From: Serpula lacrymans var. lacrymans S7.9
Lineage: Eukaryota > Basidiomycota > Agaricomycetes > Boletales > Serpulaceae
Direction: 5' to 3'
DNA length: 64,000 nucleotides
Assembly: GCF_000218685.1 (NCBI RefSeq)
Contig: NW_006763291.1
Location: forward strand, 3,475,443-3,539,442
The notes under the pieces were generated by a model. That model had not been told where the DNA came from. It did no database searches and saw nothing but the letters and a program-made list of their open reading frames with translations. The position numbers were made by a program, and so were the translations under genes. Shown piece after piece: positions 38,341-50,494 of the stretch. Within the stretch, counting starts at the first letter, position 1. Each line of letters opens with the position of its first letter.

Positions 38341-38933
38341 ATTCATACATGGACAATGGCTTTGATAACTTATGTTCTATATAATGAATTTTTCATATAT
38401 GTTCCTGTAATTGTCGCGTTATCGTCATGCTCATCTGATAAACAATTCCATCTGATCTGCCTCTTTCCATAGAAAGTGGGTCGAGGTCTGGCTATGAGGC
38501 GCAGCTGTCACGGCATCAGGCGCTTTAGGAGCCACAATACGCGACGTTATCGTCTGCGGTGAGCGCTCATCACGAACTCGCCATTCACAGGCGGTGGCCT
38601 GTGGGAATGACTGGGTCCCAAATTGAAGTTTCCGTGTGGCGGGGTTTCCATTTAGAGCTTAGGGCCCGCCCCTCATGTCTATATTTGGTAAGGCCGCCTC
38701 GCGCCATCAATTGAACTGGCAGCTGATGATCAGCTTCTCTAGCTTCCTTCAACGATGACTGCGTTCCCGCCCTGGTCGCGCCGGATCTTTCACCCCGCTC
38801 CCACTCTTCTAATAGGCGCGATGATAAACCGATGTCTGTCGGCGCCGTATAAGAAGGGCCGCATGGGACATCGAGTCAATAGCAAAGTATTCCCGCCCTT
38901 CCATCGCATAGACTCACAGTAACTCGCCTAGAC
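38341..38933. other. Intergenic and promoter region of DUF6699 copy 2
   Basis: No gene in these 593 bp. AT-rich at the left (3' flank of the polymerase gene), GC-richer at the right. GGCGCCGTATAAGAAGG near 38842-38858 offers a TATA-like TATAAG about 80 bp before the ATG. Confidence 0.45.
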
Positions 38934-39730
38934 ATGCACTATCACCTCAACTCATCCTCTATCACCTCTCATGACTCTGCATCTCCCAAGGCTCGGGTTT
39001 CCTCCCACCCTCAGTATGAGGAATATTCCCCTCAGTGGTCGGAGCGATCATTTGGGTCCTCGTCCTCAACATCGTCTGGGGTTCCAATTCCAAGAGCCCC
39101 ATACATGCAAACGGTCCCTCTGCCCAATCCCAGTGCAGCACAGGCTTCACGACCTTCTGTGGCTCGTACGTCCTGCTACTGTTCTATCAGCCGACTTATT
39201 TCCTGACTGCGGCCCTTATTGACTTAGATATTTCCCACCAAAATCCCCATCAAACGCCATCGGTGATTTCCTTGAACCCACTGCTATCCTACGATCCAAG
39301 CACACGCATGCTATTCAACGTCTCTCGTGACATGGCCTACATTCAACTCCGGCCAGGCTGTTCATCCAACACCCTTCAAGAACCCGCCTTGTATCCTCCC
39401 GCAACTCAAATGTTGATCATCATGCCCAATTTACCCTTGTGGCCTATTAGAGTGATTAATCCTCGTGGTATAACCGCAAATGATGTCCTCGTTCAAATCT
39501 ATGATGCCCTCACTCGTGGTGCAGGCCAAAACGAGGTTAACACCTTGGACAACGCTGCAAGGGCAGCCGTGGTTGACTCTTTCAGAACTCGGTCTCTTGG
39601 AAACCAGACTGAGTACATGCAAGGTGTCAAGCGAGTCGATTTTCTCGGCCGCAAAAATCTATTCGCGGGCCTGACGAGGGCTCGTGATGGCCAGGACCGC
39701 TGGGACATCCACTTCGTCGCAAGTGCTTGA
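38934..39730 (+). CDS. DUF6699 protein, copy 2
   Basis: Exons 38934-39165 and 39228-39730 give 244 residues, the smallest copy here. A short Ser-rich N terminus leads to the domain: ISLNPLLSYDPSTRMLFNVS, WPIRVINPRGITANDVLVQI, then TEYMQGVKRVDFLGRKNLFA followed by GL, the family hallmark. NPLLSYD and the WP.rV.np.GiT..Dvl motif align well with copy 4 at 49580. Function unknown. It is followed on the same strand by the secreted-protein gene and faces copy 3. Confidence 0.85.
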
Positions 39731-40251
39731 TCTCTGGCGCAACTGCCGTTATTTTATTTGCCTATCGTATTACCAGCGCTGCGCGTTGGCTGAATCTTAT
39801 ATCGCGCCTCTGTGCTAATGTGGACACTCTTGTTTGTCTCAACTCGACAAAAACACTACCCTCGGTTCCTCTTGTACTCTTATTGCTCTTTCCACTCCAA
39901 CTCTCAGCTCGTCTACCCTACTCTGCCTTTTCAAGTTCTCGCTTGTCTCGATATTCTTGGTGTATTCTGGTGTTCTGCTGCTCTGTACTAGTTCGCGCTT
40001 TCGATACCTGCTTTCGGTGGACCATATACTGTAAGGGTTTTTATTGTATTTTAGCACCAGCTCAATCATCATGATCAATCATACAATCACCTCCTGGCCC
40101 GCCAGTTAGCATTCCTTGCCAATTGAACCAAAATTGTGGCACGTGACTGTCTTTTACCTGCACGTGATGTCAACGCGTTGGAATTGCTTATTTAAGGTCT
40201 AACTTCAACTTGAACCACATACTTTACACTAAAGCCATTATTATATTCCCT
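39731..40251. other. Intergenic stretch
   Basis: No gene supported. The sequence is pyrimidine-rich (39840-40010). The last 110 bp, with TATTTAAGG at 40189-40197, probably form the promoter of the secreted protein. Confidence 0.45.
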
Positions 40252-41223
40252 ATGTTCGCCTCCTTAATTTCAGCTCTAGGTCTCCTCTCTTTTGTGCACG
40301 CCGCCACCATTGACTACTTTGCTGTATCTCGCCCGCTGGCAGGCCTGGTGGCCGGTTTCGTAAATGGTGGCCTTCACCGCAATGGTTTTACAAATCTCTC
40401 CGATAAAAACTACCAACTATCCGCTCTGGGAGTGGTGATCTCGTCGCAATTTTCTGAGAGCAATTTTGATGAAGAAAAACTTCAACGTCTCCATCGACGA
40501 CAGGACGATGCAACGCCCACTAGTCCAGGCAACTTCGATTCTAGGCCTACCCCTGCTCCTACAGGGGACCCGTCTCCATCTACCACTGTGCACATTACCA
40601 GCACAGGCGACTTTGCTCTTCTTTTACCAGGTACTCCAGGAGGCAAGTCCCTGCAGCCACTTCTTTTAACTACTCTCGACTGATTGTGCCTGCAGAGATG
40701 ATATCAGACGCTGAAAGTGATGGCGTAGCATACTGCGCAAGCTCTAGTTCAGGCTGCACTAGAACCTTTCCGAGTGCCTTGATTACCGGTGCAGCTGTCT
40801 CGCAAGCAGACGACGGCTCGTGGATACAGGTGAGTTATTCTCCATAAATAAACCCTACACCGGCTGACTGCTCTCGTCTCTACTTTCCGTGTCACAGATA
40901 ACTGGTTGCCTCGATTCCAGTAAATTCCCGTTCGCTCAGGACGATGATGGTGGACAGTTTGACATCCGCTTCCCAAATGGTGCACAATGCTCCTTTGGGG
41001 GGTATGGTGCGAGCTTTATCGAGCAGTACGCCATTTATACGCTGTTCAGTTTCTAGTTACTGACACTGTGGCATATAGGGTCGAACCTTCAGCCAATCGT
41101 TTCTGCCTTCGCTGTTGTTCGTCTGCAAACGATCAAACAAATTGTAACTCTCATCAAGATAGGGCGGGCTGCCCAGTAGCTATCCCAGGGACATACGACT
41201 TTCCTGGAGTAAGTTGCTCGTAA
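40252..41223 (+). CDS. Secreted Cys-rich protein of unknown function
   Basis: Exons 40252-40630, 40696-40829, 40898-41025 and 41079-41223 give 261 residues. A signal peptide is clear (MFASLISALGLLSFVHA), a likely Kex2-type RRQDD site follows at about residue 85, then a Pro/Thr linker. The C-terminal domain has paired cysteines: VAYCASSSSGC, ITGCLDSSKF, FDIRFPNGAQCSFGGYGASF, NRFCLRCCSS, TNCNSHQDRAGC and a final C. This pattern recurs in small secreted Agaricomycete proteins without assigned function. It is likely an extracellular or wall protein; a small secreted effector-like role cannot be excluded and is not supported either. Confidence 0.75.
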
Positions 41224-41585
41224 ATGGCATCGTACTAGTTCATCACAAGTCTCTGTATCTTATGTATACTACACTTCCAAATTTCCACAATTATCATCTT
41301 ACTTTAATATCACGAATATACGTCATAGATTATTCCACAGAGACAGGGGATGTCAACAAACTCGAATACTTATCATACAGGCATCACTACGAAAGATATG
41401 CGTACATAACATAAACAAAAAAAACCCAAATAACAATACAGAAGTCCACAAAAATACCCATAAAGTACTCCGGTCTACCGTCGTACCAGATTTTTTTTTC
41501 TGTTTTTTGAATAAAGAGATTCGAAAAACAAGAAGTATCCCAAGAGGCATAGCAGCAAGAAAATAAGAAACCTTATGAGAAGACC
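41224..41585. other. Convergent intergenic region
   Basis: 362 bp between the plus-strand secreted-protein gene and minus-strand DUF6699 copy 3; holds both 3' ends. AT-rich, with A and T runs near 41417-41426 and 41491-41510. No gene seen. Confidence 0.5.
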
Positions 41586-42880
41586 TCAAGCCTTCCCGAA
41601 GACAAGCTTCCCAGAACCGACAGCACTTCCGTGTTTCTCGGCCTCAATGCCGATCAACCTGGTCTTCCCATGCAACCAGTCGATCCTCCTGACGCCCCCC
41701 TCCCATCCACCACCCATTTTGGTACACCTTTTTTCGTAAGCACGAGTGATTTTGCGTTGGGCACGGCTCCCGTGACCTAAAGCTTCCCATTCCTGAGGCG
41801 TTATACGAGTAAGCAAGGTGGTATGTACGGAATAAAGCAGATCCATATTCGAGAGCGCCGCAGAACGGCCACCCTTACTAGAGCCAAGGTAAAAACTAGA
41901 GCCGGAGCTTGGATTCAAGCTGGAGGGCGTTACTATCACCGGCCAGGGGAACTTGTCTGAGCGCAGAACAATCCTAGAAGTTGCAAGAGTAGGCGGATCA
42001 GTTGCTGGTTGCGCAAGAGTGTGTGCGGGAACAGCAGTGTGAGTTGTGCGATCAAGAGCAGTCCTAGAAGAAGGTGCAAAGAGAACATCGTACGAGATTG
42101 GTGCACTGTGTAGCCTAGTCGTCGCAAATAGAGGATGCATATGAAGTGGGCCAGGATGAGAGGCAAGGCGAGGGTCACTAGCATCTAGCACAGATAGTAG
42201 AACTAAATCAAGGGAATCTAATTGAAGAACAACAGAAGACATACAGGCTTGCGATGATCCACTTGCACTGGAAATACTACTTTGCCATGTGTGCGTCTGC
42301 TTGAGGGAAGGCCTCGTTTCCGTGTACCTAACGCCGCTACGCGAACTTGTGGTTGACAAAGGAGGGGGCGGAGGCATCATGCCGGGCAACAGAGAGGAGC
42401 TCGAGTTAGAACGAGACGAGCCCCCGAAAGATGCCGAAGGAGCATATGAATGGTGTCTCAAGCCTTCAAGAGCTTTCCATCAGAACTTCTCAGTCTATAA
42501 GCAGGTGGATTGGAGGACATACCAGGCTCAGCCGATTTGTAGCTCGCGCGTCTGTACAATGCCGGTCTTTCAACCTTCGTGGGTGTAGTACGCCTTGCAT
42601 CACCCGACTGCATCGGTACGGAATCATAAGTACCATAGCGAAGTGGTGAGGGAGCGGTGGTGCGAGCACAGTAGCTATTGCTACGCTTTGTCCTGAGACG
42701 ATTGCTATTGCTTGACGAAGTTGCACTACTCGGAGGACCGTATATGTAACTTGGAGTAGGTATCGGGGCAGGTGCGGACCGGGAACGATTATGAGATTTG
42801 AGTGGAGCGGGACTGTGACCAGAAGGACCCGAACTTTGCTGAGTATGTCCACCAAAGATAAATCGCAGATACGACGTCAT
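41586..42880 (-). CDS. DUF6699 protein, copy 3
   Basis: Exons 42880-42523, 42463-42245 and 42184-41586 give 391 residues. A long disordered N-terminal half is rich in Ser, Pro and Arg with a Pro run (PGMMPPPPPLSTTSS). The domain begins near HMHPLFATTRLHSAPISYDV, continues KFPWPVIVTP, and ends GGVRRIDWLHGKTRLIGIEA. It carries an extra intron relative to copies 1 and 2 and has Ile-Gly where the others have Phe.Gly-Leu, so it is the most divergent of the four. All joins keep frame. Function unknown. Confidence 0.82.
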
Positions 42881-45478
42881 TATGCTTTATGTCTGGGTGC
42901 AAGAGAGTGGATGGGAGAAGTGTGCTCAAGAAAGTTACTATTGACAAGACCTGAGTGGGATATTTCCAACGTTAAGTTTGAGACGGACGACTTATAAGTT
43001 GACAGGGCGCCTCCGTCATAGGCCTGGATCCAGAGAACGATGGGTCGATTTCAGATTCTAGACATGCCTTCTCGCATCGTACTGAAGTAAAAGATCCCCC
43101 AAAATTTGACTGAAAGTCGTGTTCGTGATGCGGCGGCACTCCACCGATCCACGAATTGTATCAGGGCCGAAAGAGGAGTCATTGCAAAGACTGTACAGAA
43201 GATCTGTGGACCTACAAGTGCACTTCGTGTGCGCTTAATTCCATTATACGTCTTGAATGTGTCCGGAAACTCCGTGTCCTGTTGAGGCGCTGCCAATCAG
43301 GGGTACCGGCGGATTCTAGATATTCCTTGGAATTGCGCCGCACTGATAACAGATGATGTAAATATCATGTTATGTAGCGGAATGGGAAAGGCCAGCGTAC
43401 GGACAACGCATTTGCCTTCAAAAGGATGCCTCGAGGCTGGAAGCCGCCTGATGGGATCGCTTCAACAACGCGTGTTGTAGGCGTGGATGTCTTTATCAGG
43501 CAAGCGGCGCGTCCGGGTGTTGCTTGTCCGAAAGTCACATAATGTTTTCTTTCGTTTGAAATGCGAGATAATGCTGTTGAAAAAGACATGAATATGCATC
43601 TGAAGCTTGATGATGTTTTGGCAGTATCGCAGCGCTACACCAAGCTTCCAAAGAGAATACATAGGCTGACATTGTACCACTGGAACGCCACGCGATTAGC
43701 ACATGACAGCGCTGTTGTACGCAGTGATCGGGATGACCACATTTGATCATAGTCCGTATCAAAAAACAGCATGAGTCAGAACACAAGGAAGTACAGCCAA
43801 AAATGCTGCGCTTCATGGAAAATGGAGTAAAATATTTGCACAAATAGTAGCAAGGAAAAAACGGGGTAAGTGAATTACTATGAGAAGAGCCAGGATCAGA
43901 CTATGTCGCATCAGAACTCTTGAAGTTATCAAATCAAATCGAACAACCGGTCAATTACAGAGCGCAACAAGGGGCAGGGTCTAGACTCAGAAGTAGCAAC
44001 GTACCAGTTAGGCAGTCGAAGAAGAGTAACTTCGTAAGATCTATGATTCAACTAAACATAGGCCATGATAACCTAGAAGCTATAGTAGCCCACATACCAC
44101 ATACTACTACGAGCAAAGTCTGGACTCAGCGAAGATACAATGGTGTGCTTTCCAAGTCGTCCAAGTAGGACTGGCGATTGCAGTAGCCCAGCATTTGAAC
44201 AAATGTGGATCACATAGCGAAGGTTGTCATAATAGTCTTGCGGTGATAAGGGAATAAATAAAAAACACAACTAGTTGGAGAGATCATAAGTTTCTTTGCA
44301 GCAGAAATTTCCTTACTGGGTTACGTACTATTTGCACCGGAGAGCCAGCAGAAAACGAGGAAAGCCAGGGACGTATGGTAAAGGGGAGGGCAAAGCTCCA
44401 AGGGAGGGCTCCACATGTAAATTCTGGAGGTAAGGCACATGTAGTTATCCAACCATCTGAGATTGCGAGTTCTTTTGACCATAGGAAGTGCCAGATATGC
44501 GGTGATGGAGTGGTGTTTTCGATACAATACACAGGGTGCCGAACGACAAGGGGCAAGACGAAGGTCAGGTGCTTGGCTGGGCGGAAACATGACAGGAAAG
44601 AAGATCCAAGTCTTAAACCAGTTTATACATTCTTAACTTGGGCGGAAAAGCTCCAATCTGCGAGAATATCGTAAAGGGACCAATAAGCGACTCGGTCTGA
44701 AAGACTCCTGCCACATAAGTCCGTATAGATAAGGCTTGCGGAGGCCACTAACCTGAAGTGCGGGTAGGAATGTCCATCGTGGACTTCCGTAAGCTCGAAG
44801 GCAGCAGGAATGCAGTTCGGTCTTACGGAAGGAGTATAATTCAGCCTCTTAGCTTGTACGCGATGTCCGCTCCACAATTTTCGTGTTGGGCACGAGGTGC
44901 GGGTGAAAGCGAGTGCCGAACCTCAGGGAACGACCACCGACCACCTCCTGAATATGACAGTAAATTTTGTTCTTTCGACTGGAAGTATGATTGTGAGTAA
45001 AAAAGCCTTGATGCATTTTCCACCTTGCGTAATCCAAGGCAGCCTGGTGCACGAGGATTACTGCAACACCTTGAGATTGCCCCCAGAAAACCCGAAAGGG
45101 AAGGCCTATTGGTTCGAAGGAACTCAGCCCTACACGACCTGGACCGGTATGGAAAATATATGCATAAAGTTTGTTCTAGTACCCACTAGCGAAGAAAAAT
45201 ATACCACGTCTACTTACACTTACTTGTATTGAGATTGAACATTGAACTGGTTCTCGGCGAGTCGAAGGTTGAAATATTGTTTGTTTGGCAACAGCCTTGG
45301 ATCCAAACAACCCGCCACTCAGCGGTCGGACTTGCGACTGTGCTTTCGACTCATTCCAGTCAAGTCGCATTTGCTTCTTGCATTGTCACAGTCCAGAAAG
45401 TCTATTCCTCCAGTCTTGAAAATCGTTGCATATAGAACTACGTGCAAACTGGTAGTTTGAAAACGACCACTGTCAAAC
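42881..45478. other. Intergenic 2.6-kb region
   Basis: No gene could be supported. The longest frames (90-111 codons, 44284-45232) overlap each other on both strands and carry no family motif. The left 150 bp are the promoter side of DUF6699 copy 3, and the right 150 bp that of the GH5 gene. Confidence 0.45.
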
Positions 45479-47420
45479 ATGAACACCCTAAAGCATCTAT
45501 TCCACGGTACGAAGGGCACCATCATTCGGCAGCCAAAGTTTTCTTCCGCAACGACTCACCCGCCAGGTGATCCATCCGAAAATATAGAGCAGAGCATATA
45601 TCGTTATCGCAAACAACATGGTGTTAACCTGGGTGTGCGAATCTTCTGGCTGTTTGCAAATTCGGAGTTCACATGTCATAGGTTCCTGGTTCGTGCTTGA
45701 GCGTTGGATCACTGAATATCCTTTTCGGTGTGCTGCAAGTCCTGGCCAAAGTGATCTTGACATCGCCCGTGGGGAACACGCAAAAGAAATCTTGGAGCTC
45801 CACTGGGATACGTGGATCACAGAAGCTGACTTCGCCTGGCTCGCTAGAAGAGGGATCAATGCAGTCCGAATTCCGGTATGCTTTTTAATACCATAGACAG
45901 CCCCCGATTCCCCTTCTGCCACAAGTAGTAACTCTGGGATCAGATAGGGTACTACCACCTATGTGGTGCTGACCCAACGGTGCTCGAGAAGACTGATTTC
46001 TCAGGCCTGGAACCAGTCTTTGAGGGTGCTTGGCACAGGATCATGCAAGCCATTTCTACTGCTCAACGTTATGGTATCGGTGTTCTGTTTGGTCCGTAAT
46101 GCTATCTTGGATATTCGACAACTATTTGATGTATCGATCCCATAGATCTCCATGCCGCACCGGGCAAGCAAAATCGGGACTCTCACTCTGGGACTTCATC
46201 CTCCAATCCGACGTTCTTTCAAAGCCGCTCCAACCTTCAGCATGGGATCAGGGTCCTAAGGATTCTCATCCGAAATCTTCTTACGTATTGCCAATCTCAC
46301 TCACCTCCACTGTACAATGTTGTTGGCGTGGAACTTTTGAATGAGCCACAACCTCCGTCTCACAAAAATCTTCAACGCTGGTATATTGATGTTATTCGAG
46401 AGTTGAGAGCCATTGACCCGGGGCTTCCGATATACATCTCGGATTGCTGGATGACGGAAGAGTACACTGGGTTCATCCAATCATTACCCGCCTCACATTC
46501 ATCACCTATAGTTGCTCTTGATCATCATCTTTATCGCTGTTTTACTTCTTCGGATATAGCTACTCCCGCAGCTCAGCACTCGGGGTCACTATCCGACCTC
46601 AATGCACCCACTCCACGAGCATTTGCTGAGGCTGCACAAAAACTAGGAGATGCAAGTGGCGGACTAGTCGTGGGCGAGTGGTCCGGAGCATTAAACCCCG
46701 GATCCTTACATGGCGCAGATGAGTACCAGGCGAGGAAGAACTATATCAGTGCTCAATTAGCATTGTTTGAAAGATACTGTGCTGGCTGGTTTTTTTGGAC
46801 GTACAAGAAGGAACACAAGGGTGATTGCGGATGGTCATTTAGGGATGCGGTTGAAGGAGGGGTTTTTCCTAACTATGTCGGGGTCAAACCCAGGAATGTT
46901 TGTCTTGCAGACACACCACAAAGGCAAGCAAGAAGAGGCTCTGCAAAAGACGTGGCACTCGGTACGCACAAGGGTTGTGCTCATGCATTGTTTCTACCTG
47001 AACTACGTTTCTTTCTGTATCTTAGGTCAACATATTGATTATTGGTCGAGGTATCCTGGCCATCACGAGTACTGGCGTTTTGAGCAAGGTTTTGTCCAAG
47101 GTTGGGATGATGCATACTTGTTTTTATCTTGGAACAGCGGAGATGCACCAACGTTTGTATCTGAGCTCGGATTCTTGGGAAGTTGGGCGAGAAACAAAAC
47201 TCAGATGCACATAGCAGAATCTGGATCAAGTGGAAATATCTGGGAATTTGGTGCGTGAGCTTTAGCCCTTTTGTCTCTACGCCCCTTTTCAAGTCACGAA
47301 CGACTGCCTATGTGATATTAATCACTCTCCTGATGTTTCGTGGTGCTAAAATCACGTATAGAGCACGGTCTCAATCAGGGCGCGAATGCAGCCAAAAATG
47401 ACTTTCTCCAGGTGTCTTGA
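45479..47420 (+). CDS. GH5 exo-beta-1,3-glucanase-like glycoside hydrolase, non-secreted type
   Basis: Exons 45479-45632, 45682-45875, 45944-46091, 46146-46961, 47026-47250 and 47362-47420 sum to 531 residues. Motifs in order: GVNLGSWFVLERWI, RGINAVRIPIGYYH, DLHAAPGKQNRDSHSG, VVGVELLNEPQPP with the acid/base Glu of NEP, ALDHHLYRCF, and GGLVVGEWSGAL with the nucleophile Glu of GEW, then WFFWTYKKEH. Both catalytic acids are present. This matches the exo-beta-1,3-glucanase branch of GH5 that remodels wall glucan. No signal peptide is found at the start chosen, so the enzyme may be cytosolic or leave by another route. A C-terminal extension of about 95 residues (QHIDYWSRYPGHHEYWRFEQ, EHGLNQG) lies beyond the catalytic barrel and looks like the separate domain seen in some basidiomycete members. 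Confidence 0.88.
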
Positions 47421-49579
47421 ATTATCTTCCCTTCGGTCACATTTGTCATGGATGAATGATTACGGCGGGGATTTAGGCTGTGTTTTAGTCGCTTTTAATG
47501 ACTCTGTATCCATATTATCTCCTATCTTCCTGTAAGCTCAATCTTTGTAAAGGTTACTCTGATATTCCATATTAACCCTTACTCGATCAAATTACTGACA
47601 TGTCGGAGTTGACTTTCCCGATGCCATTGCACTCTTCCAAATACAATCGCAGTAAGTTTTCTACTACCAGATCCTGTAGTGTTGGTTTACTTTCCCCGTA
47701 TTTGACCGTGGTCGTTGGTCGCATGTTAACGCCAGTGAGTCAACGTTTTTTTCTCAACATTAAAAGTCCCCTGGCGGTATTAACATGATTGAAAATATTT
47801 GTGATTCTCCAGCGCGTTCCCAATCCGAACGGAACACCGATATTCTTGACATATAGATTACCCCAGTAGACATAAAGCCCACTTTTTTTTTAGCACACGG
47901 CTTGAGCTTGATGCTGGATGCACTGAGCGGTGTGTTGATGGTGTTGCTGGTCTTCGTCACGTTGAAGTTCGTGTCCTAGATCTGCAGTGGATCAGATCCT
48001 GTGTAGTGCTGCTCAGGTTCTTCTGGACTAAGCCTAGGCCTAGCGCTCTGACGCTTTAATTATCACCATATGACCTTCTCCCCAACAGCAATTTGACAAA
48101 ACCAGGCTCATTTTGCATCAAAATCGGATTTCCAAGTAAGTTATTCTTATCCAACCGCATCACCTCCTATCCAATTTATTTAATCGCGCCATCCACCTGT
48201 GCAGCTCAACTATCTTATTGCACATAATGTCAATAATACGGCCCTCGGCGAGCCCGACCACATTGTGGCATGGACGTCTCAACCGGCGTATTGTCTGCCC
48301 GAGGTCTTCCCTGATGTTGCAGCCCTTTCATATAAATGCAACCAGTTGGATAGGGTATCAGCGCTGTGACCTTCTCCTGAAACTCTCTGATATGTGATTA
48401 AGTCATTATCTAGTTGTGCAAGCTCCTGTTTCGGAGGATATAGTCTGAGATATCTGTGGCAGTATCTCCTGCGATTAGCTGACCTACCGTGTATACCGCT
48501 ATAATGATGGTATCTGGATCAACTAAAGTGGCGGATCCGCAGATTTCACAGATCGACGAGTAGCATGAATGTAGAATGGTTGGGCTATGGTGAGTTGCAA
48601 TCTTGCTTCGCATCTAGACTTGATGAAATCTGAAAAACGTTCGTAGGTCCAGTGGCGTCCTCGCTTCTCGACGATAGTAATACGACGAGTATGTGGGCGT
48701 ATGCAGTTTTGCGGCTTAACGGTCAACGTGGACTCTCACATTCATATGCCGAAGAGAATCATCATGTATTTTGGATATGGAGCTGATTATGATCCGCCAT
48801 CCTTGCTGTGAACATGTTCCTCGACCGCACTGCGGCCAGTTGAACCAATGGCTGGCTATCCTATTCGCATTCGAATAGGAAAGATGACCCTTTTCGCACT
48901 GCTGGGATAAAATATGGTTGAGGTTCAGAGGGTAGGCGGCCTGCAAAGACTTCGAAGTTCACAAGTATTCTTACTCACGCATCGGCGGAAGATAAGACCC
49001 GAAGGTCTGCTGTTTCGTGAGTTTACATCCAAATGGGCCTTAGACTACGAGGGACTGTATTAGGCGCTTCGGACAACAAGATGATGGCCGCAGCCCCAAC
49101 GCAGCACACTGCGCGCTATCTATGCAGTAATGAAACAGTGACGTTTTTGTCAACATAGTCAACGTTGCGAGGCCTTGTAACTAAACAGGTTCGAAAGACT
49201 GAAAGTCGGATGACAACTGAGATGCGGGCTGGGTTATCGACAAAGTGTATTTTGAATGCACATTGAAATGATGCGAGGAACCATGTCCTAAAGGTATCGA
49301 TTCAAAGCCTCGTGTTGTTCGATTGTGATCGACACTCGGATATTTCAATCGAGGCTCCCCGAGAAATATGAACTGAGCAAAAACTAGGATTGACGTTTAT
49401 CAGACTGTTTTAAAGGCATGACATTGTTCCAAGTTCGAACAATCATAAGGTACATGTATCCATAAAGCATACGATTAGTGGTGTAATAGGAGCAGGTTAG
49501 TGGGAAAGAAACTGAGACGATAAATACTCATCAGTATCGTACATAAAAAGTGTCAGCTAAGCACTCTTTAAATAGAATG
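47421..49579. other. Intergenic 2.2-kb region with coding-like fragments
   Basis: No complete gene. Two stretches look coding but could not be joined. On the plus strand, MSELTFPMPLHSSKYNR at 47600 ends at a good donor (GTAAGT), and a separate frame near 48205-48368 reads ALGEPDHIVAWTSQPAYCLP. On the minus strand, 47990-47760 reads DTNFNVTKTSNTINTPLSAS, then changes frame at a nine-A run and reads YWGNLYVKNIGVPFGLGTRW. A decayed gene or short split genes are both possible. Confidence 0.35.
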
Positions 49580-50494
49580 TCAAGTAATCATCTTCCAGTG
49601 GTAAAATCCGTCTTCATCCTGGGCCCTAACAAGTCCTCTGAACATAAATTTATCCTTAAGATAGTCAACTCTCTTAACTCCCTGGCTCGCCTCCACCTGA
49701 GCTGAAGAAGGGACACTCCTGCACCGACGGGTATAAGCACGCGCAATAGCAGTTTCTTCAGACAATGTGAGTTCGGCCCAATCACGATGGCTGATCTGTT
49801 TATGCAGCGCATAATGAATGGCTTGTAGGACGTCTGCCAGGGTGATCGGAAGTGGAGCGGTTGCAGTATACGAACTACCACTATTGTCATAGTGGTACTC
49901 CAAGTCAATAGGCCATTTTGGGATCGCGGGGTGAGTGATGCGCATGGAAGTGATAGAAGGATACGTGGCAGGCTGTCGCAGCTCCTCCCAAGAGACAACG
50001 ACACTCTGCCCAGGGCTGATCCATCGCATAGGGGTAAAACTTGGAGAGGCGAGGTCGAAGTAAAAATCTGAGCGTGGTGCTTCTCCGTTCAGGAGAGGGT
50101 GGATCTGGAAGTGAGGAGATGAGGGACGATGCGACCATGGTGAGCCTGGAGGAGCTCCAGTCCAAGGGGTATAATGGTGGCCGAAGGAGTGTCTTCGGTT
50201 GTGGTTGGGTTGTTGTGGTATGGAGAGGAAGGAGGGGCTCGGCGGAGCTTGTTCCGTCCCAGCATGCCACGATGGTCTCCTAACTCGAGGAGGAGGTTGC
50301 CAGTAGCCATCGTCAAAGTGTACTCCCTGTGGTGTGTTTGGAAGGCCAATATAAGGAGACGAAGGAGTATGGGGTGAGGAAGGGAATAAAGTAGCTGGTG
50401 GGATGAAGGGGGACCGTTGAGGTTGATTATGATAAGAATAAAGATATGGTGTCGGTTCGTATGCGGGGGGAGAGTAGACGTAGGGACTTGACAT
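49580..50494 (-). CDS. DUF6699 protein, copy 4
   Basis: A single exon of 304 residues, the only intronless copy. The N-terminal 150 residues are Pro, Ser, Tyr and His-rich (SSPYVYSPPAYEPTPYLYSY). The domain follows: HPLLNG, RSDFYFDLASPSFTPM, ITHPAIPKWPIDLEYHYDNS, PITLADVLQAIHYALHKQIS, then SQGVKRVDYLKDKFMFRGLV. The IP.WPI.l and iT..DVl..i..aL motifs are the best matches to copies 1 and 2. Function unknown. The absence of introns when the other copies have one or two could mean intron loss or a retrocopy origin. Confidence 0.87.
   Translation of the reverse strand: MSSPYVYSPPAYEPTPYLYSYHNQPQRSPFIPPATLFPSSPHTPSSPYIGLPNTPQGVHFDDGYWQPPPRVRRPSWHAGTEQAPPSPSFLSIPQQPNHNRRHSFGHHYTPWTGAPPGSPWSHRPSSPHFQIHPLLNGEAPRSDFYFDLASPSFTPMRWISPGQSVVVSWEELRQPATYPSITSMRITHPAIPKWPIDLEYHYDNSGSSYTATAPLPITLADVLQAIHYALHKQISHRDWAELTLSEETAIARAYTRRCRSVPSSAQVEASQGVKRVDYLKDKFMFRGLVRAQDEDGFYHWKMIT

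Noticed and set aside
44284..45232. Overlapping frames of 80-111 codons on both strands
   Set aside because: Mutually overlapping, no motif, no consistent splice sites.
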